Source of the DNA: Yersinia pekkanenii
GTDB lineage: Bacteria > Pseudomonadota > Gammaproteobacteria > Enterobacterales > Enterobacteriaceae
Reading direction: 5' to 3'
Assembly: GCF_001152565.1 (NCBI RefSeq)
Contig: NZ_CQAZ01000020.1
Span: forward strand, 30,295-94,294
Length of the DNA: 64,000 nucleotides
Numbering within the stretch: position 1 is the stretch's first letter; every line of letters starts with the position of its first letter. The notes below the pieces were generated by a model. It was not told the DNA's origin. It worked only from the letters and a program-made list of their open reading frames with translations, and ran no database searches. The translations under genes and the position numbers were made by a program. Shown piece after piece: positions 9,252 through 21,268 of this stretch.

Positions 9252-10875
9252 TGCTGCTGCCGCGACTGAACAGCAGCGCACATACCTCCTCCGGCACCCT
9301 ATATTGATCACGGTGGTCCAGAGTCATACGGCACCAGGCATCGGCCAGCGGCGGTGACGCAAAACGCAGTAATTGAGCCGCACAACACAGATCAAACAGT
9401 TGCTGAGTTAATGCCCGTCCTTGCTCTTCTTTGGGGTTTTTCAGTCGCTGCTGTAATTGCCGCCACCCACGATCAAATAGCCGGTTTTGGCCGCGAACCG
9501 GGTAGAACTCTTGCTGAAGCATCTCTACCGCTGCTGGCAGTTTGCGCAACGTCCGTAACACGTCAAGGCACATAATATTGCCAGAGCCTTCCCAGATACT
9601 GTTTACGGGCATTTCACGATAAAGCCGTGGCAGCTCACTCTGTTCGCAATAACCGATCCCACCCAGCACTTCCATCGCTTCGGCAACAAACGCACTACCC
9701 TGCCCGCATACCCGATATTTAGCCGCAGGAGTCAGCAGACGGCTAAATATCTGCTCATGAACCTCACCCGACTTTTCCCATGCACCGGCCAAACGCATCA
9801 GTAATGCGGTATGCCCCTCCAGACGCAATGCCATGCGACTCAGCACTTGTCGCATCAACGGTTGGTCCACCAATGTCTTGCCAAAAGCTTGCCGCTGGCA
9901 GGCGTGATGCAGCGCAACGGTGAAGGCACGCCTCATCAGGCCATGGCTGCCCAGCGCACAATCAAAACGGGTATATCCCCCCATTTTCAGAATTTGGCGA
10001 ATACCGTCGCCCTCGTCCCCCAGTAGCCAAGCGGTCGCATTATCAAACTCGACTTCACTACTGGCATTGGAACGGTTGCCGAGTTTGTCTTTCAGCCGCT
10101 CTAATCGAATCGAGTTATAGCTTCCATCCGGTAATATTTTAGGCAAAAAGAAGCAGGATAATCCTCCTTCGGCCTGCGCCAGTACCAGATGTGCGTCACT
10201 TTGTGGTACCGAGAAAAACCATTTATGCCCGACCAGTCGATAAGCCTCGCCATTGCCACGTGCGCCCAACGGTTCTGCCTTGGTGGCATTACTGAGCACA
10301 TCGGATCCGCCCTGTTTTTCCGTCATTCCCATGCCGATCAGTAAGCCCCGTTTCTCACTACCGACGCACTGATGGGTGTCATGGCTACAGGAAAGTAGTG
10401 GCGGTAGCCAGTTTTGAAATAGGGGAGGAAGAGTTTGTTGTAGCAGTGGGATGGCACCAAAGGTCATGGTTATCGGGCATAACGTTCCGGCCTCCACCTG
10501 TGCATGTAAGATAAAACGTGCGGCGCGTGCCACAAAAGACCCCATCAGGGCATCTTCCTGCCACGGCAGATTATGCACCCGGTGATTGACCAGTGATTGC
10601 ATTAACACATACCACGCGGGGTGAAATCGTACCTGGTCCAACCGCTGTCCAGCGGCATCGTAACGTAATAATTCAGGAGGATTGGTATTTGCCAGCCGCC
10701 CCATTTCAAGAGATTCTTGCGAACCCAACTGTAACCCGATCAGAGAGAGGTTCTCTCCATCCCAGCCCGCGTGTTCCCTTATTATTGCTTCCCGCAAAGC
10801 CATATCAGACAGAAATAAATTGCTGTTTGACAATGGCTCAGGCTGATTGAAAACCAAGTGAGTCTGCCACTCCAT
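9244..10875 (-). CDS. aidB: AidB, acyl-CoA dehydrogenase-like flavoprotein of the adaptive alkylation response
   Basis: AidB is a tetrameric FAD protein that binds DNA and is induced by alkylating agents in E. coli. Shared motifs: GMGMTEKQGGSDV, GHKWFFSVPQSDAHL, DKLGNRSNASSEVEF, GGIGYCEQSELPRLYREMP and NSIWEGSGNI. The start at MEWQTHLVF (10875) is preceded by GGAGG and matches E. coli; the open frame continues 14 codons upstream without good support. Length 543 aa. It overlaps bsmA tail to tail by 8 bp. Confidence 0.95.
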   Translation of the reverse strand: MEWQTHLVFNQPEPLSNSNLFLSDMALREAIIREHAGWDGENLSLIGLQLGSQESLEMGRLANTNPPELLRYDAAGQRLDQVRFHPAWYVLMQSLVNHRVHNLPWQEDALMGSFVARAARFILHAQVEAGTLCPITMTFGAIPLLQQTLPPLFQNWLPPLLSCSHDTHQCVGSEKRGLLIGMGMTEKQGGSDVLSNATKAEPLGARGNGEAYRLVGHKWFFSVPQSDAHLVLAQAEGGLSCFFLPKILPDGSYNSIRLERLKDKLGNRSNASSEVEFDNATAWLLGDEGDGIRQILKMGGYTRFDCALGSHGLMRRAFTVALHHACQRQAFGKTLVDQPLMRQVLSRMALRLEGHTALLMRLAGAWEKSGEVHEQIFSRLLTPAAKYRVCGQGSAFVAEAMEVLGGIGYCEQSELPRLYREMPVNSIWEGSGNIMCLDVLRTLRKLPAAVEMLQQEFYPVRGQNRLFDRGWRQLQQRLKNPKEEQGRALTQQLFDLCCAAQLLRFASPPLADAWCRMTLDHRDQYRVPEEVCALLFSRGSSIK

Positions 10876-11023
10876 ACTTTCCTCCATTTCCATACTCATC
10901 ATGAAACCGGCATTCATAAATCAGCGTTAAGTATGGTGCAGGTGGGAATTTTTGCTGACAGGCTCATCACAAACAGGGGCTAAACCTCTATATCTTACTG
11001 ATAATTTGGGTTAACTCACCATA

Positions 11024-11055
11024 AAAAAGCCAACATCCGCAAATGTTGGCTTTTT
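11024..11055 (-). terminator. Terminator after rlmB
   Basis: AAAAAGCCAACAT and ATGTTGGCTTTTT form a long stem with loop CCGCAA. The minus-strand side ends in a T-run, 25 bp past the rlmB stop. Confidence 0.88.
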
Positions 11056-11079
11056 GAAAAACAGTGATAAAAAAACGTA

Positions 11080-11820
11080 TTAAGCTTTCAATGCCCGCTG
11101 ACGCACCACTTCAAATAAACAAACACCGGTGGCCACCGACACGTTCAGTGAAGACACGGTACCCGCCATTGGGATGCTGATCAGCTCGTCACAGTGTTCA
11201 CGGGTCAAACGGCGCATACCTTCACCTTCGGCCCCCATCACCAGCGCCATCGGGCCAGTCATTTTGCTCTGATACAGCGTGTGGTCGGCCTCACCGGCAG
11301 TACCCACAATCCATACATTGTGTTCTTGCAACACCCGCAACGTGCGCGCCAGATTAGTCACTTTAATCAATGGCACGTTTTCAGCAGCACCACTGGCCAC
11401 TTTTTTGGCAATAGCATTGAGTTGTGCTGAGCGATCCCGTGGCACAATAACCGCGTGGACACCGGCGGCATCTGCGCTACGCAAACAGGCGCCCAAATTA
11501 TGGGGATCAGTAACGCCATCCAGCACCAGCAGGAAAGGCATTTCCACACTTTTCAGCAAGGCCGGTAAATCGCTCTCTTGATACTGACGCCCTTCACGAA
11601 CCCGCGCCACGATCCCCTGATGGACACCACCTTCAACCTGTGTGTCCAACCACTGACGGTTGGCAACCTGAATCACTAAACCGGCAGCTTCCAGTTCCGC
11701 GACCAATGGCTGTAAGCGACGATCTTCACGGCCTTTCAGAATAAAAACTTCCAGAAAACGTTGCGGATCATTGTCTAACAGGGCTTTGACGGCGTGAATA
11801 CCGTAAATAATTTCGCTCAT
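11080..11820 (-). CDS. rlmB: 23S rRNA (guanosine-2251-2'-O)-methyltransferase
   Basis: RlmB methylates G2251 in the peptidyl-transferase P loop. An N-terminal substrate-binding domain ([14 protein letters not shown]) precedes a SPOUT (SpoU) domain with the three family motifs: [24 protein letters not shown] and [17 protein letters not shown]. Length 246 aa. Third gene of nsrR-rnr-rlmB, separated from rnr by ERIC copy 4. Confidence 0.97.
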   Translation of the reverse strand: MSEIIYGIHAVKALLDNDPQRFLEVFILKGREDRRLQPLVAELEAAGLVIQVANRQWLDTQVEGGVHQGIVARVREGRQYQESDLPALLKSVEMPFLLVLDGVTDPHNLGACLRSADAAGVHAVIVPRDRSAQLNAIAKKVASGAAENVPLIKVTNLARTLRVLQEHNVWIVGTAGEADHTLYQSKMTGPMALVMGAEGEGMRRLTREHCDELISIPMAGTVSSLNVSVATGVCLFEVVRQRALKA

Positions 11821-11849
11821 GATGCTCTTTTATAATAAATGATTAAACA

Positions 11850-11977
11850 TATACCCTAAATAATTCAAGTTGCAGGAAGGCGGCTAGTGAGAGAATCCCG
11901 ATGAGCTTACGGTGTTGTAAGTGATCCGGGTGATTAAACGTAGCCAACGCACATGCAGTTTGAAGTATGACGGGTAT
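11850..11977 (+). repeat. Full-length ERIC element (copy 4) between rnr and rlmB
   Basis: About 128 bp: TATACCCTAAATAATTCAAG, AGGAAGGCGGC, GAATCCCGATGAGCTTAC, GTAAGTGATCCGGGTGA, AGCCAACGCACATGCAG and TGAAGTATGACGGGTATAA. It lies inside the nsrR-rnr-rlmB unit and would be transcribed as part of it. Confidence 0.92.
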
Positions 11978-12029
11978 AAATGATTAAATTAATGCGGGTG
12001 ACCAAAGCCACCCGACAATCAGTAGACCA

Positions 12030-14576
12030 TTACTGGTCGCTACTGGTTTTCTTCTTCGCACGCTTGGCCTTAGTGGCGGCGGCAATTTTTTTGGTTTTAG
12101 CCGATGCTCTTTTCGCTTTAGCTTTGGCTTTTTTCTCAGCTAACGCTTTATCATCCACCTTCACGGTGGCATCTGCCGGGCGGAAAGCACTGTCTGGCTC
12201 GAAGTTCACCGGCTTTTTAGCCCGACCTGGGCGTTTTTGCCCTCCCCCTGCGGGCGCACCATCACGTTGTGGTGCTCTAGATGAAGTTCCTCGGCCGCCA
12301 CGAGCGGTAGAGGTACCACGCATGGTGCGCTGGCCATCAGCTTTCTTCGCCTTATCACGGGCGGTTTTACCTTCACCACGCGGCTTACGGGTACTGGAAA
12401 CCAGTGCAAAGTCGATTTTGCGCTCATCCATATGTACCGCTTCAACCCGGATTTCCACCGTATCACCCAACCGATAAACAGTCCCGGAGGATTCACCGAT
12501 CAGACGCTGGCCGATGTTGTCGTAACGGTAGTAATCATTATCCAGGCTGGAAACATGCACCAGACCATCAATAAACAGATCATCCAGACGCACGAAGAAA
12601 CCAAAGCCAGTGACACTGGCAATAATACCGGTGAAGACCTTGCCAACCTGATCCTGCATAAAATCACACTTCAGCCAATCAGCTACGTTACGGGTAGCTT
12701 CATCAGCGCGGCGCTCAGTCATTGAGCAGTGTTCACCCAATTGCAGCATCTCGTCGTATTCACTGTGCCAGCCACCGGTTGGGGTCCAGCGCTCTTTCTG
12801 ATTACCCTGTTCTTTGGCAAGCTGATACTTGATGGCACGGTGCATAGCCAGGTCTGGGTAACGGCGGATTGGCGAGGTGAAATGACCATAAGAGGCCAGC
12901 GCCAAACCAAAGTGGCCGCGGTTTTCCGGATCGTAAACCGCTTGTTTCATCGAGCGCAGCAACATGGTTTGCAGCATTTCATGGTCCGGGCGATCGGCAA
13001 CTTCATCCATCAGTACAGCATAGTCTTTCGGCTCTGGCTTCAGGCCACCGCCTAACGTCAGGCCAAGCTCATTCAGCACACTACGCAGCGCCGAGATATG
13101 GTCATCACTTGGCCGGTCATGCACACGGAACAGTGCGGGTTCGTTGTGTTTTTCTACAAAACGCGCGGCGGCAATATTCGCCAGAATCATGCACTCTTCA
13201 ATCAGCTTATGCGCGTCGTTACGTACGGTCGATTCAACGCGCTCAATACGCCGTTCGGCGTTGAAAATAAACTTGGCTTCTTCGGTTTCGAACGCAATAC
13301 CGCCACGCTCAGCACGAGCCTGATCCAGCGCCTTATACAGGGAGTGCAGTTCCAGTAGATGCGGCACCAGCGGCTGATATTGCTCACGCAGCGTCTCTTC
13401 ACCATCAATAATCCGCCACACTTTGGTGTAGGTCAGACGCGCGTGGGAGCTCATGACCGCTTCGTAGAATTTGTAAGACGATAGCTTGCCCTGTGAGGAG
13501 ATGGTCATCTCACACACCATACACAGGCGGTCTACCTGCGGATTCAGCGAACAAAGGCCGTTTGACAGCACTTCCGGCAGCATAGGGACGACTTGCAACG
13601 GGAAGTAAATCGAGTTACCACGGCTACGAGCTTCGTCATCCAGCGCTGTCTGTGGACGCACATAATAGCTGACATCAGCAATGGCCACCCACAAACGCCA
13701 GCCGCCACCGCGTTTCTTCTCGCAGTAAACAGCATCATCGAAGTCACGGGCATCTTCACCATCAATGGTGACCAGCGGCAGGTTGCGTAAATCTACCCGC
13801 CCTTTTTTCGCCTCTTCCGGTACCTGCTCTTTCAGATCCGCAACTTGCTTTTCAACTTGCGGCGGCCAGGTGTGGGGGATTTCATGGGTGCGCAGCGCGA
13901 TATCTACCGCCATGCTGGTTCCCATGTTCTCACCGAGCACTTCAACAATTTTACCCACCGCTTTCGTACGGCGAGTCGGGCGCTGGGTCAACTCGACCAC
14001 TACCATATAACCCATCCGCGCGCCGTTGATAGCCTCTGGCGGGATCAAAATATCAAAACTCAATCGACCATCATCCGGCACCACAAAACCGGTACCGGCA
14101 TCGGTAAAGTAGCGACCCACGATCTGACTGGTTTTCGGGACTAATACGCGCACGATACGTGCTTCACGGCGACCTTTGCGGTCAGCACCAACCGGTTGGG
14201 CCAATACCACATCACCATGAATGGCGGTTTTCATCTGTTCTGCGGAGAGATACAGGTCGTCTTTACTGCCTTCTACACGTAAAAAGCCGAAACCATCACG
14301 GTGACCAATAACAGTACCGCGTAATAGGTCCAAACGCTCCGGCAAGGCGTAGCACTGACGACGGGTGAAGACTAGCTGCCCATCACGCTCCATGGCGCGC
14401 AGGCGGCGGCGCAGCGCCTCTAAAGGCTCTTCACCGGTTAAGTTAAGTTCATTGGCCAGCTCTTCACGGCTGGCAGGTGTTTCGCGTTTCGCGAGATGAG
14501 CCAAAATGAATTCCCGGCTAGGGATCGGTGACTCATATTTCTCTGCTTCTCGTTCCAGGAATGGATCTTGTGACAT
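12030..14576 (-). CDS. rnr: Exoribonuclease R (RNase R)
   Basis: A processive 3'-5' exoribonuclease that degrades structured RNA. Order: N-terminal winged helix, two cold-shock domains (about 80-240), RNB catalytic domain with the acidic cluster in [12 protein letters not shown] (about 270-285), S1 domain ([23 protein letters not shown], about 650-730) and a Lys/Ala-rich basic tail. The tail has a Gly/Arg/Thr-rich insert ([13 protein letters not shown]) compared with my memory of E. coli. The start MSQDPF at 14576 has GGAGGA upstream; the open frame continues another 41 codons, almost into nsrR. Length 848 aa. Confidence 0.96.
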   Translation of the reverse strand: MSQDPFLEREAEKYESPIPSREFILAHLAKRETPASREELANELNLTGEEPLEALRRRLRAMERDGQLVFTRRQCYALPERLDLLRGTVIGHRDGFGFLRVEGSKDDLYLSAEQMKTAIHGDVVLAQPVGADRKGRREARIVRVLVPKTSQIVGRYFTDAGTGFVVPDDGRLSFDILIPPEAINGARMGYMVVVELTQRPTRRTKAVGKIVEVLGENMGTSMAVDIALRTHEIPHTWPPQVEKQVADLKEQVPEEAKKGRVDLRNLPLVTIDGEDARDFDDAVYCEKKRGGGWRLWVAIADVSYYVRPQTALDDEARSRGNSIYFPLQVVPMLPEVLSNGLCSLNPQVDRLCMVCEMTISSQGKLSSYKFYEAVMSSHARLTYTKVWRIIDGEETLREQYQPLVPHLLELHSLYKALDQARAERGGIAFETEEAKFIFNAERRIERVESTVRNDAHKLIEECMILANIAAARFVEKHNEPALFRVHDRPSDDHISALRSVLNELGLTLGGGLKPEPKDYAVLMDEVADRPDHEMLQTMLLRSMKQAVYDPENRGHFGLALASYGHFTSPIRRYPDLAMHRAIKYQLAKEQGNQKERWTPTGGWHSEYDEMLQLGEHCSMTERRADEATRNVADWLKCDFMQDQVGKVFTGIIASVTGFGFFVRLDDLFIDGLVHVSSLDNDYYRYDNIGQRLIGESSGTVYRLGDTVEIRVEAVHMDERKIDFALVSSTRKPRGEGKTARDKAKKADGQRTMRGTSTARGGRGTSSRAPQRDGAPAGGGQKRPGRAKKPVNFEPDSAFRPADATVKVDDKALAEKKAKAKAKRASAKTKKIAAATKAKRAKKKTSSDQ

Positions 14577-14622
14577 TGCGGTTCCTCCGTTGTCAGCAGC
14601 TATACGCGTTTTATTATAAAAG

Positions 14623-15048
14623 CTACTCAACAAGTAATAGCTTGTAGAGCGGGGAATTATCTTTGACCATATCAGCCAAAGTATAGTTATCCAGCTCATT
14701 AAGGAAACTCTGTACCGCCTGATTAAGCACTTGTTTCAGGCGGCAGGCTGGTGTTATGTGACAAAAATCACTACTGCAATTCACCAGAGACAGCGGCTCC
14801 AGTTGGCGCACAACATCACCAATTAGAATTTGGTCAGCCGGTTTACCCAAACGTATGCCACCGTTTTTGCCTCGTACGGCGGTCACTAGCCCAACACGGC
14901 TCAATTGATTGATTATTTTAACCATATGATTTCGGGACACGCCGTAGACCTCAGTTACCTGAGAAATGTTGGTCATTTGGCCTTCCGGTAGCGAGGCCAT
15001 ATAAGTAAGCGCTCGCAAACCATAATCAGTAAAACTTGTTAACTGCAC
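14623..15048 (-). CDS. nsrR: Nitric oxide-sensing repressor NsrR (Rrf2 family)
   Basis: NsrR holds an Fe-S cluster that reacts with NO, releasing DNA. The N-terminal winged helix-turn-helix ([22 protein letters not shown]) is followed by cluster cysteines Cys91, Cys96 and Cys102 ([13 protein letters not shown]), the exact spacing of E. coli NsrR. Start codon is GTG with AGGGG upstream. Length 141 aa. First gene of nsrR-rnr-rlmB. A likely target in this window is ytfE. Confidence 0.96.
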   Translation of the reverse strand: MQLTSFTDYGLRALTYMASLPEGQMTNISQVTEVYGVSRNHMVKIINQLSRVGLVTAVRGKNGGIRLGKPADQILIGDVVRQLEPLSLVNCSSDFCHITPACRLKQVLNQAVQSFLNELDNYTLADMVKDNSPLYKLLLVE

Positions 15049-15272
15049 GTATACCCCTGAGTATCAGTTTACCCGGCTTAAGCCCATCTTAAGATGACAC
15101 TGTTTGGATAGGCTATAAGTGCGATTCTAAGTGCTATTTAGAAACATATAGTTTGAATGATAAACCAGCCATAAAGCTTGCGGCTAATCATTTAGATGAA
15201 GGGGAGGTAATTTGATGTAAAACGGCTTATCCGAGGTCACTTCTGCATCTAATCATACTCAAAGCTATAAAC
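15049..15272. other. nsrR upstream region
   Basis: About 220 bp that must hold the nsrR promoter. It contains ATCTTAAGAT (15090-15099), an AAGATG-like half-site pair, but I cannot call a convincing NsrR operator. No gene is seen. Confidence 0.4.
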
Positions 15273-15300
15273 AATAAACCGGACCTAAGCCCGGTTTATT
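15273..15300 (-). terminator. Terminator after purA
   Basis: AATAAACCGG and CCGGTTTATT form a 10-bp stem with an 8-base loop, 56 bp past the purA stop on the minus strand. Confidence 0.75.
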
Positions 15301-15355
15301 GGAATCTGAATGTTGACTATTTAGCCATTGGCCGCTTAATCATAAATCAAATGGA

Positions 15356-16675
<1,320 letters not shown>

Positions 16676-16754
16676 TTAAAAAAGGATTCTAACATCTCAT
16701 TAGGCTGCTTTCAGTACTTTTTAATACATAACTGCACAATTTTTGTGCTTACAT

Positions 16755-16955
16755 TCAGCCACCCATGCGGTTACGCAACATGTAGTAGATAACGATGCCT
16801 GAAACCACTAATCCTCCGCCAAAACGGCGCAAAGTAGCATCAGGTAATTGGGTCATCGCCAGAATCATTTTGCGCCAGGCTTTGGGATACAGCATCGGAC
16901 CCAGCCCTTCCAACACTAAAACTAAACCCAATGCTAACAAGATGGTTGAATTCAT
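16755..16955 (-). CDS. yjeT: Small inner-membrane protein YjeT (DUF2065)
   Basis: A 66-aa protein with two hydrophobic segments (STILLALGLVLVLEGLGPML and FGGGLVVSGIVIYYML) joined by a basic loop containing PKAWRKMI. It corresponds to E. coli YjeT, which lies between hflC and purA as here. Function is unknown. The start at MNSTI matches E. coli. Confidence 0.9.
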   Translation of the reverse strand: MNSTILLALGLVLVLEGLGPMLYPKAWRKMILAMTQLPDATLRRFGGGLVVSGIVIYYMLRNRMGG

Positions 16956-16989
16956 TGTCTGTCTCAATCAAATGGAAAAGGCGGCCTCA

Positions 16990-17020
16990 AATAGAAAAGG
17001 CCCGCATAAACACGGGCCTT
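16990..17020 (-). terminator. Terminator after hflC
   Basis: AAGGCCCG and CGGGCCTT pair around TGTTTATG on the minus strand, followed by TTTTCTATTT. This closes the nnr-to-hflC superoperon. Confidence 0.85.
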
Positions 17021-17055
17021 GCTGTTACGATCAAAACGAACTGTAACGACAGTTG

Positions 17056-18060
17056 TTATGGACGCTTACTCGAGTTATCGGGTGATTTCATGTAGCGGAA
17101 GAAATCACTATCCGGGCTCAAGACCATCACATCGTTGCCACTGCTGAAGCTGTTTTCATAAGCACGCAGGCTACGGATGAAGGCATAGAAGTCAGGATCT
17201 TTACTGAATGCATCAGCAAACAGACGAGCCGCTTCTGCATCGCCGCCGCCGCGAGTAATACGCGCCTGACGTTCTGCTTCAGCCAGAGTACGCGTCACTT
17301 CATAGTCAGCCGTGGCACGCAACTTCTCGGCTTCTTCCTGACCTTGTGAACGGTGACGACGTGCTACCGCTTCACGTTCAGCACGCATACGCTGGAAGAT
17401 AGCATCAGAGACTTCAGCCGGTAAGTTGATTTGCTTGATTCGCACGTCAACCACTTCAATCCCCAGCGCTGCCATACTGTTCGGGTTGACCGCAGGCTGT
17501 TTGCCACGGGTTTCCTGTTCAACACGGGCTGCCGCAGAGGCAATGGCATCATCAGCTTCAGTGGTAACAGCTTCATCACCCACACTACCGGTATTCAGTG
17601 CATCACGAACATCTGAAGTCAGACGACCACGTGAATCTGTGACGATATCCCGAACATTCAAACGACCAATTTCAGAACGCAAACGGTCACTGAACTTACG
17701 TTTCAACAGCACTTCAGCCTGAGAGACATCACCACCACCGGTGGCCAGATAGTAACGGCTGAAATCGCTGATACGCCATTTCAGGTATGAGTCAACAATC
17801 AGGTCTTTCTTCTCGTTGGTCACGAAACGGTCAGCTTGGTTGTCCATGGTTTGAATACGGGCATCCAAGGTCTTCACTGTTTCGATAAACGGTATCTTGA
17901 AGTGCAAGCCCGGTGCATACACCCGCGGCTTGTTATCACTATCACGTAATACCTTACCAAAGCGCATCACAATGCCGCGCTGACCTTCTTGTACCACAAA
18001 CAGCGAAGCGTAGAGTGCGACCAACACCACAACGACGATAAGTAAAATAGACTTACGCAT
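17056..18060 (-). CDS. hflC: HflC, SPFH-family regulator of FtsH
   Basis: HflC forms a large membrane cage with HflK around the FtsH protease on the periplasmic side. One N-terminal signal-anchor (ILLIVVVVLVALYASLFVV, residues about 4-22) precedes an SPFH/band-7 domain (VQEGQRGIVMRFGKV onward) and an Ala/Glu/Arg-rich helix (about 220-270). Length 334 aa. It starts three bases after hflK, so the two are co-translated. Confidence 0.96.
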   Translation of the reverse strand: MRKSILLIVVVVLVALYASLFVVQEGQRGIVMRFGKVLRDSDNKPRVYAPGLHFKIPFIETVKTLDARIQTMDNQADRFVTNEKKDLIVDSYLKWRISDFSRYYLATGGGDVSQAEVLLKRKFSDRLRSEIGRLNVRDIVTDSRGRLTSDVRDALNTGSVGDEAVTTEADDAIASAAARVEQETRGKQPAVNPNSMAALGIEVVDVRIKQINLPAEVSDAIFQRMRAEREAVARRHRSQGQEEAEKLRATADYEVTRTLAEAERQARITRGGGDAEAARLFADAFSKDPDFYAFIRSLRAYENSFSSGNDVMVLSPDSDFFRYMKSPDNSSKRP

Positions 18061-18063
18061 TGG

Positions 18064-19350
18064 TTATTCTCTCCCTACGCGAGTGGAAGTATCACGCTGA
18101 GCATTCGCCCGGCGCTGATCCATGATAGAGCCACCGGTTGAGCTGGTATTTGAGTTACTGACACCAGACTCTTGGCTGCTATTGGCAGAGGAAGGCGGAT
18201 TCAAACGAATCAGACTGGTGTCTTTGTTGCCATCCGCTTTATCTGTAGCACCTTGTCCGCGCATCAGTTGATCCAGCGGCAACACCATCAGACTGTTGCC
18301 TTTGTCATTAGCCAACACTTTGCGAGTATGACCGAGGACCTTCTCCATGGTTTCGATATACAGACGCTCACGGGTAATTTCTGGTGCAGCCTTATACTCA
18401 GGCAACAACTTGGCAAAACCAGCCACCTCACCTTGCGCTTCCAACACTTTACGTGCGGCATAAGCACGGGCATCTTCTAACAGACGCTGCGCCTGACCAT
18501 TTGCACGTGGCTGGACTTCGTTGGTATAGGCTTCCGCTTCACGAATATACTGTTGTTCGTTTTCACGGGCAGCAATCGCATCATCAAATGCCGCTTTAAC
18601 TTCTTCCGGCGGACGCGCTGCCTGGAAGTTAACGTCCAGCAGAGTGATCCCCATTTTGTACGGACGAATAGTTTCTTCCAGTACACGCTGGGTATCGCTA
18701 CGGACGATGGTACGGCCTTCGGTGAGGATTTTGTCCATGGTGTATTTACCGATAACACCACGCACTGCACTGTCAGTGGCCTGACGCAGGCTGTCATCCG
18801 GATTAGTCACGCTAAACAGATAAGCGGCCGGGTCAGTCACACGGTACTGCACGTTCATTTCGATGCGAACCACGTTCTCATCGGAAGTCAGCATTACACC
18901 GGACGCAGCCAATTCACGTACCGATTCGACGTTAACAGGGGTCACTTCATCGATAAAGGTCGGTTTCCAGTTCAAACCAGGCTGTACGATGTGGCTTAAT
19001 TTACCCAAACGAGTAACAACACCACGCTCGGCTTCTTTAATTGTATAGAAACCACTTGCCGCCCAGATAACCACAACCGCAACCACAGCGATAGCCACAA
19101 TACGCCCACTGAAAGCAGGGCCTTGTGTCGCGCCATTATTGCCATTACCGGTACCGTTGCCGCCACCTTTACCTGTGAGGCTACTCAGTTTTTTACTCAG
19201 TTTCCGGAAGATATCATCCAGATCAGGCGGCCCTTGGTCACGGCCACCTTTATTATTATTGTTATTTCCGCCAGAGTTGCCGCCATTATTATTGCTGCTC
19301 CCCCACGGATCGCGGTCCTGTCCGTTATTACCGGGCTGATTCCACGCCAT
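18064..19350 (-). CDS. hflK: HflK, SPFH-family regulator of FtsH
   Basis: Partner of HflC. A cytoplasmic Gly/Asn-rich N-terminus (residues about 1-75) is followed by one transmembrane segment (IVAIAVVAVVVIWAASGFYTI), an SPFH domain (KEAERGVVTRLGKLS) and a helical region. The Ser/Asn-rich tail has no clear domain. Length 428 aa, near E. coli's 419. The Asn/Gly runs (NNNGGNSGGNNNNN) are low-complexity sequence. Confidence 0.95.
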   Translation of the reverse strand: MAWNQPGNNGQDRDPWGSSNNNGGNSGGNNNNNKGGRDQGPPDLDDIFRKLSKKLSSLTGKGGGNGTGNGNNGATQGPAFSGRIVAIAVVAVVVIWAASGFYTIKEAERGVVTRLGKLSHIVQPGLNWKPTFIDEVTPVNVESVRELAASGVMLTSDENVVRIEMNVQYRVTDPAAYLFSVTNPDDSLRQATDSAVRGVIGKYTMDKILTEGRTIVRSDTQRVLEETIRPYKMGITLLDVNFQAARPPEEVKAAFDDAIAARENEQQYIREAEAYTNEVQPRANGQAQRLLEDARAYAARKVLEAQGEVAGFAKLLPEYKAAPEITRERLYIETMEKVLGHTRKVLANDKGNSLMVLPLDQLMRGQGATDKADGNKDTSLIRLNPPSSANSSQESGVSNSNTSSTGGSIMDQRRANAQRDTSTRVGRE

Positions 19351-19447
19351 GTTTTAGCTCCATTCTTCTATGATTGGTTTTCTTCAGGCCAAGAGCACAC
19401 GCCAAACAAGCTGGCTCTTAATCTCACAAAAAAAGGCATTTAATCAG

Positions 19448-20749
19448 TCAATTAGCCGTACCAGGCTCATTGACAATATAACTGACCAATTCTTGCTCTT
19501 GCTTACAGAGACGACGCCAATCAACGATAGGCATTCTTACCACCATACCGACGTTCCCGTCCTCGTCTATCCACTCTTTTTCAATTGCCTGAAGCTGGTA
19601 AAAACGGCTACGTAGACGGCCTGCCTGAGGCGGTAAACGCAATTCAATGTGTGCGATCTCACCTGAAAGGCGTTCCGTCAACGCTTGAAAGAGCAACGGG
19701 ATCCCTGCGCCGGTTTGGGCCGAAAGCCAAACTCTGACTGGCAGATTGTCTTCGTTGCGATCAATTCGCGGGACAAAGTCATCCAACAAATCAATTTTAT
19801 TCATTACTAATAATGTAGGTATTTCATCCGCCTCGATTTCTGCCAATACAGAATCAACTGCGGCCATATTCTCATCTACCCGAGGATCGGCTGCATCAAC
19901 AATGTGTAACAATAATGAGGCTTCCCGCGTTTCTTGTAATGTCGCTTTAAAAGCAGCAACCAGATCATGCGGTAAATGCCGGATAAAACCTACCGTATCC
20001 GCCAATACTGTATCACCCACATCAGCCACAGTAATACGACGTAATGTAGGGTCCAGTGTGGCAAATAATTGGTCAGCCGTATAAACATCAGCTGCCGTAA
20101 TTTTGTTAAACAGGCTGGATTTACCGGCGTTGGTATATCCCACCAAAGATACTGTCGGAATATCTGCACGGGTACGCGCACGCCGCCCTTGCTCACGCTG
20201 CTTTGCTACACGCTCCAAACGGCTCAAAATCAAGCTGATACGGTCGCGCAACAAACGGCGATCAGTCTCCAACTGGGTTTCACCAGGCCCTCTTAGGCCG
20301 ATGCCCCCCTTTTGACGCTCAAGATGCGTCCAGCCACGTACCAAACGAGTCGCAATATGGCGCAATTGCGCTAATTCGACCTGTAATTTACCTTCATGGG
20401 TACGGGCCCGTTGGGCAAAAATATCGAGAATCAGCCCGGTACGATCAATGACTCGACACTCGCACAAACGCTCAAGGTTGCGCTCTTGCGCTGCGGAAAG
20501 AGCATGATCAAACAAGACAACAGACGCGCCACTGGCTTTCACCGCGTCAGCGATTTCTACGGCCTTTCCTTCGCCAACAAAGTACTTAGGGTGTGGTGCT
20601 TTGCGACTACCCGTTACAATTTGCAAAGCCTCTACGCCCGCAGAAGATACCAGCGCTTCAAATTCACGCAGATCCTCTGTGTCTTTATCTCGCGTGAAAT
20701 AGATATGAACGAGTACGGCCTGTTCACCGGCTTCATAGCGGTCAAACAA
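19448..20749 (-). CDS. hflX: Ribosome-splitting GTPase HflX
   Basis: HflX binds 50S subunits and splits stalled ribosomes after heat stress. An N-terminal domain (ITGSRKAPHPKYFVGEGKA, LFDHALSAAQERNLE) is followed by a GTPase domain with GYTNAGKSSLFN (G1), DTVGFIRHLPH (G3) and NKID (G4). Start codon is TTG, preceded by GAGAGG; the following MFDRYEAGEQAVLVH matches E. coli, which I recall also uses TTG. Length 433 aa. It lies 98 bp after hfq. Confidence 0.94.
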   Translation of the reverse strand: MFDRYEAGEQAVLVHIYFTRDKDTEDLREFEALVSSAGVEALQIVTGSRKAPHPKYFVGEGKAVEIADAVKASGASVVLFDHALSAAQERNLERLCECRVIDRTGLILDIFAQRARTHEGKLQVELAQLRHIATRLVRGWTHLERQKGGIGLRGPGETQLETDRRLLRDRISLILSRLERVAKQREQGRRARTRADIPTVSLVGYTNAGKSSLFNKITAADVYTADQLFATLDPTLRRITVADVGDTVLADTVGFIRHLPHDLVAAFKATLQETREASLLLHIVDAADPRVDENMAAVDSVLAEIEADEIPTLLVMNKIDLLDDFVPRIDRNEDNLPVRVWLSAQTGAGIPLLFQALTERLSGEIAHIELRLPPQAGRLRSRFYQLQAIEKEWIDEDGNVGMVVRMPIVDWRRLCKQEQELVSYIVNEPGTAN

Positions 20750-20847
20750 ACGGGCAACCTCTCAAACGAATCAAAACCGCGAGTGCGGAGAACATAAGCC
20801 CAAATCTGTTGCTTATGTTCCCCGTCATGGTCGACCAGCAATGCGCT

Positions 20848-21153
20848 TTATTCAGCGTCATCGCTATCCTGCTGCGGCTGTTGTGGCGCAGACGGATTAC
20901 TACCATGATAATTATTAGTGCTACCACTCGGCGTATTGCTGTGATGCGAAACCGGGCGAGAAGGCACTACCGTAGAAATAGCATGCTTATAAACCATCTG
21001 GCTGACTGTGTTCTTTAACAGAATGACAAACTGATCAAAAGACTCAACTTGGCCCTGCAGTTTAATGCCATTCACTAAATAAATAGAAACCGGAACCCGT
21101 TCACGACGCAATGCGTTCAGGAACGGATCTTGCAAAGATTGCCCCTTAGCCAT
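20848..21153 (-). CDS. hfq: RNA chaperone Hfq
   Basis: Hfq is a hexameric Sm-like protein that pairs small RNAs with mRNAs. Sm1 and Sm2 motifs are seen ([22 protein letters not shown] and [14 protein letters not shown]), with the proximal-face residues Gln8, Phe42, Tyr55, Lys56 and His57. The variable tail is rich in Ser/Asn/Gln and ends DDAE, like E. coli. Length 101 aa. It lies between miaA and hflX. Confidence 0.98.
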   Translation of the reverse strand: MAKGQSLQDPFLNALRRERVPVSIYLVNGIKLQGQVESFDQFVILLKNTVSQMVYKHAISTVVPSRPVSHHSNTPSGSTNNYHGSNPSAPQQPQQDSDDAE

Positions 21154-21268
21154 TCTATATTTTCCTTATTTGCTTGTTGTTTTTAACTAAGAACCTATCG
21201 GCTCGAAAATAAACTGCGTAAAAAAATCTGCGCGTTGAGTACTAATCAATTGTACACAATCATTCAAC

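Noticed and set aside
14577..14699. 41-codon N-terminal extension of RNase R
   Set aside because: It reaches into the nsrR 3' end and is not conserved; GGAGGA precedes the MSQDPF start.
15085..15110. ATCTTAAGAT with AAGATG half-site before nsrR, possible autoregulatory operator
   Set aside because: Spacing and flanks do not fit the 11-1-11 NsrR pattern well enough to call.
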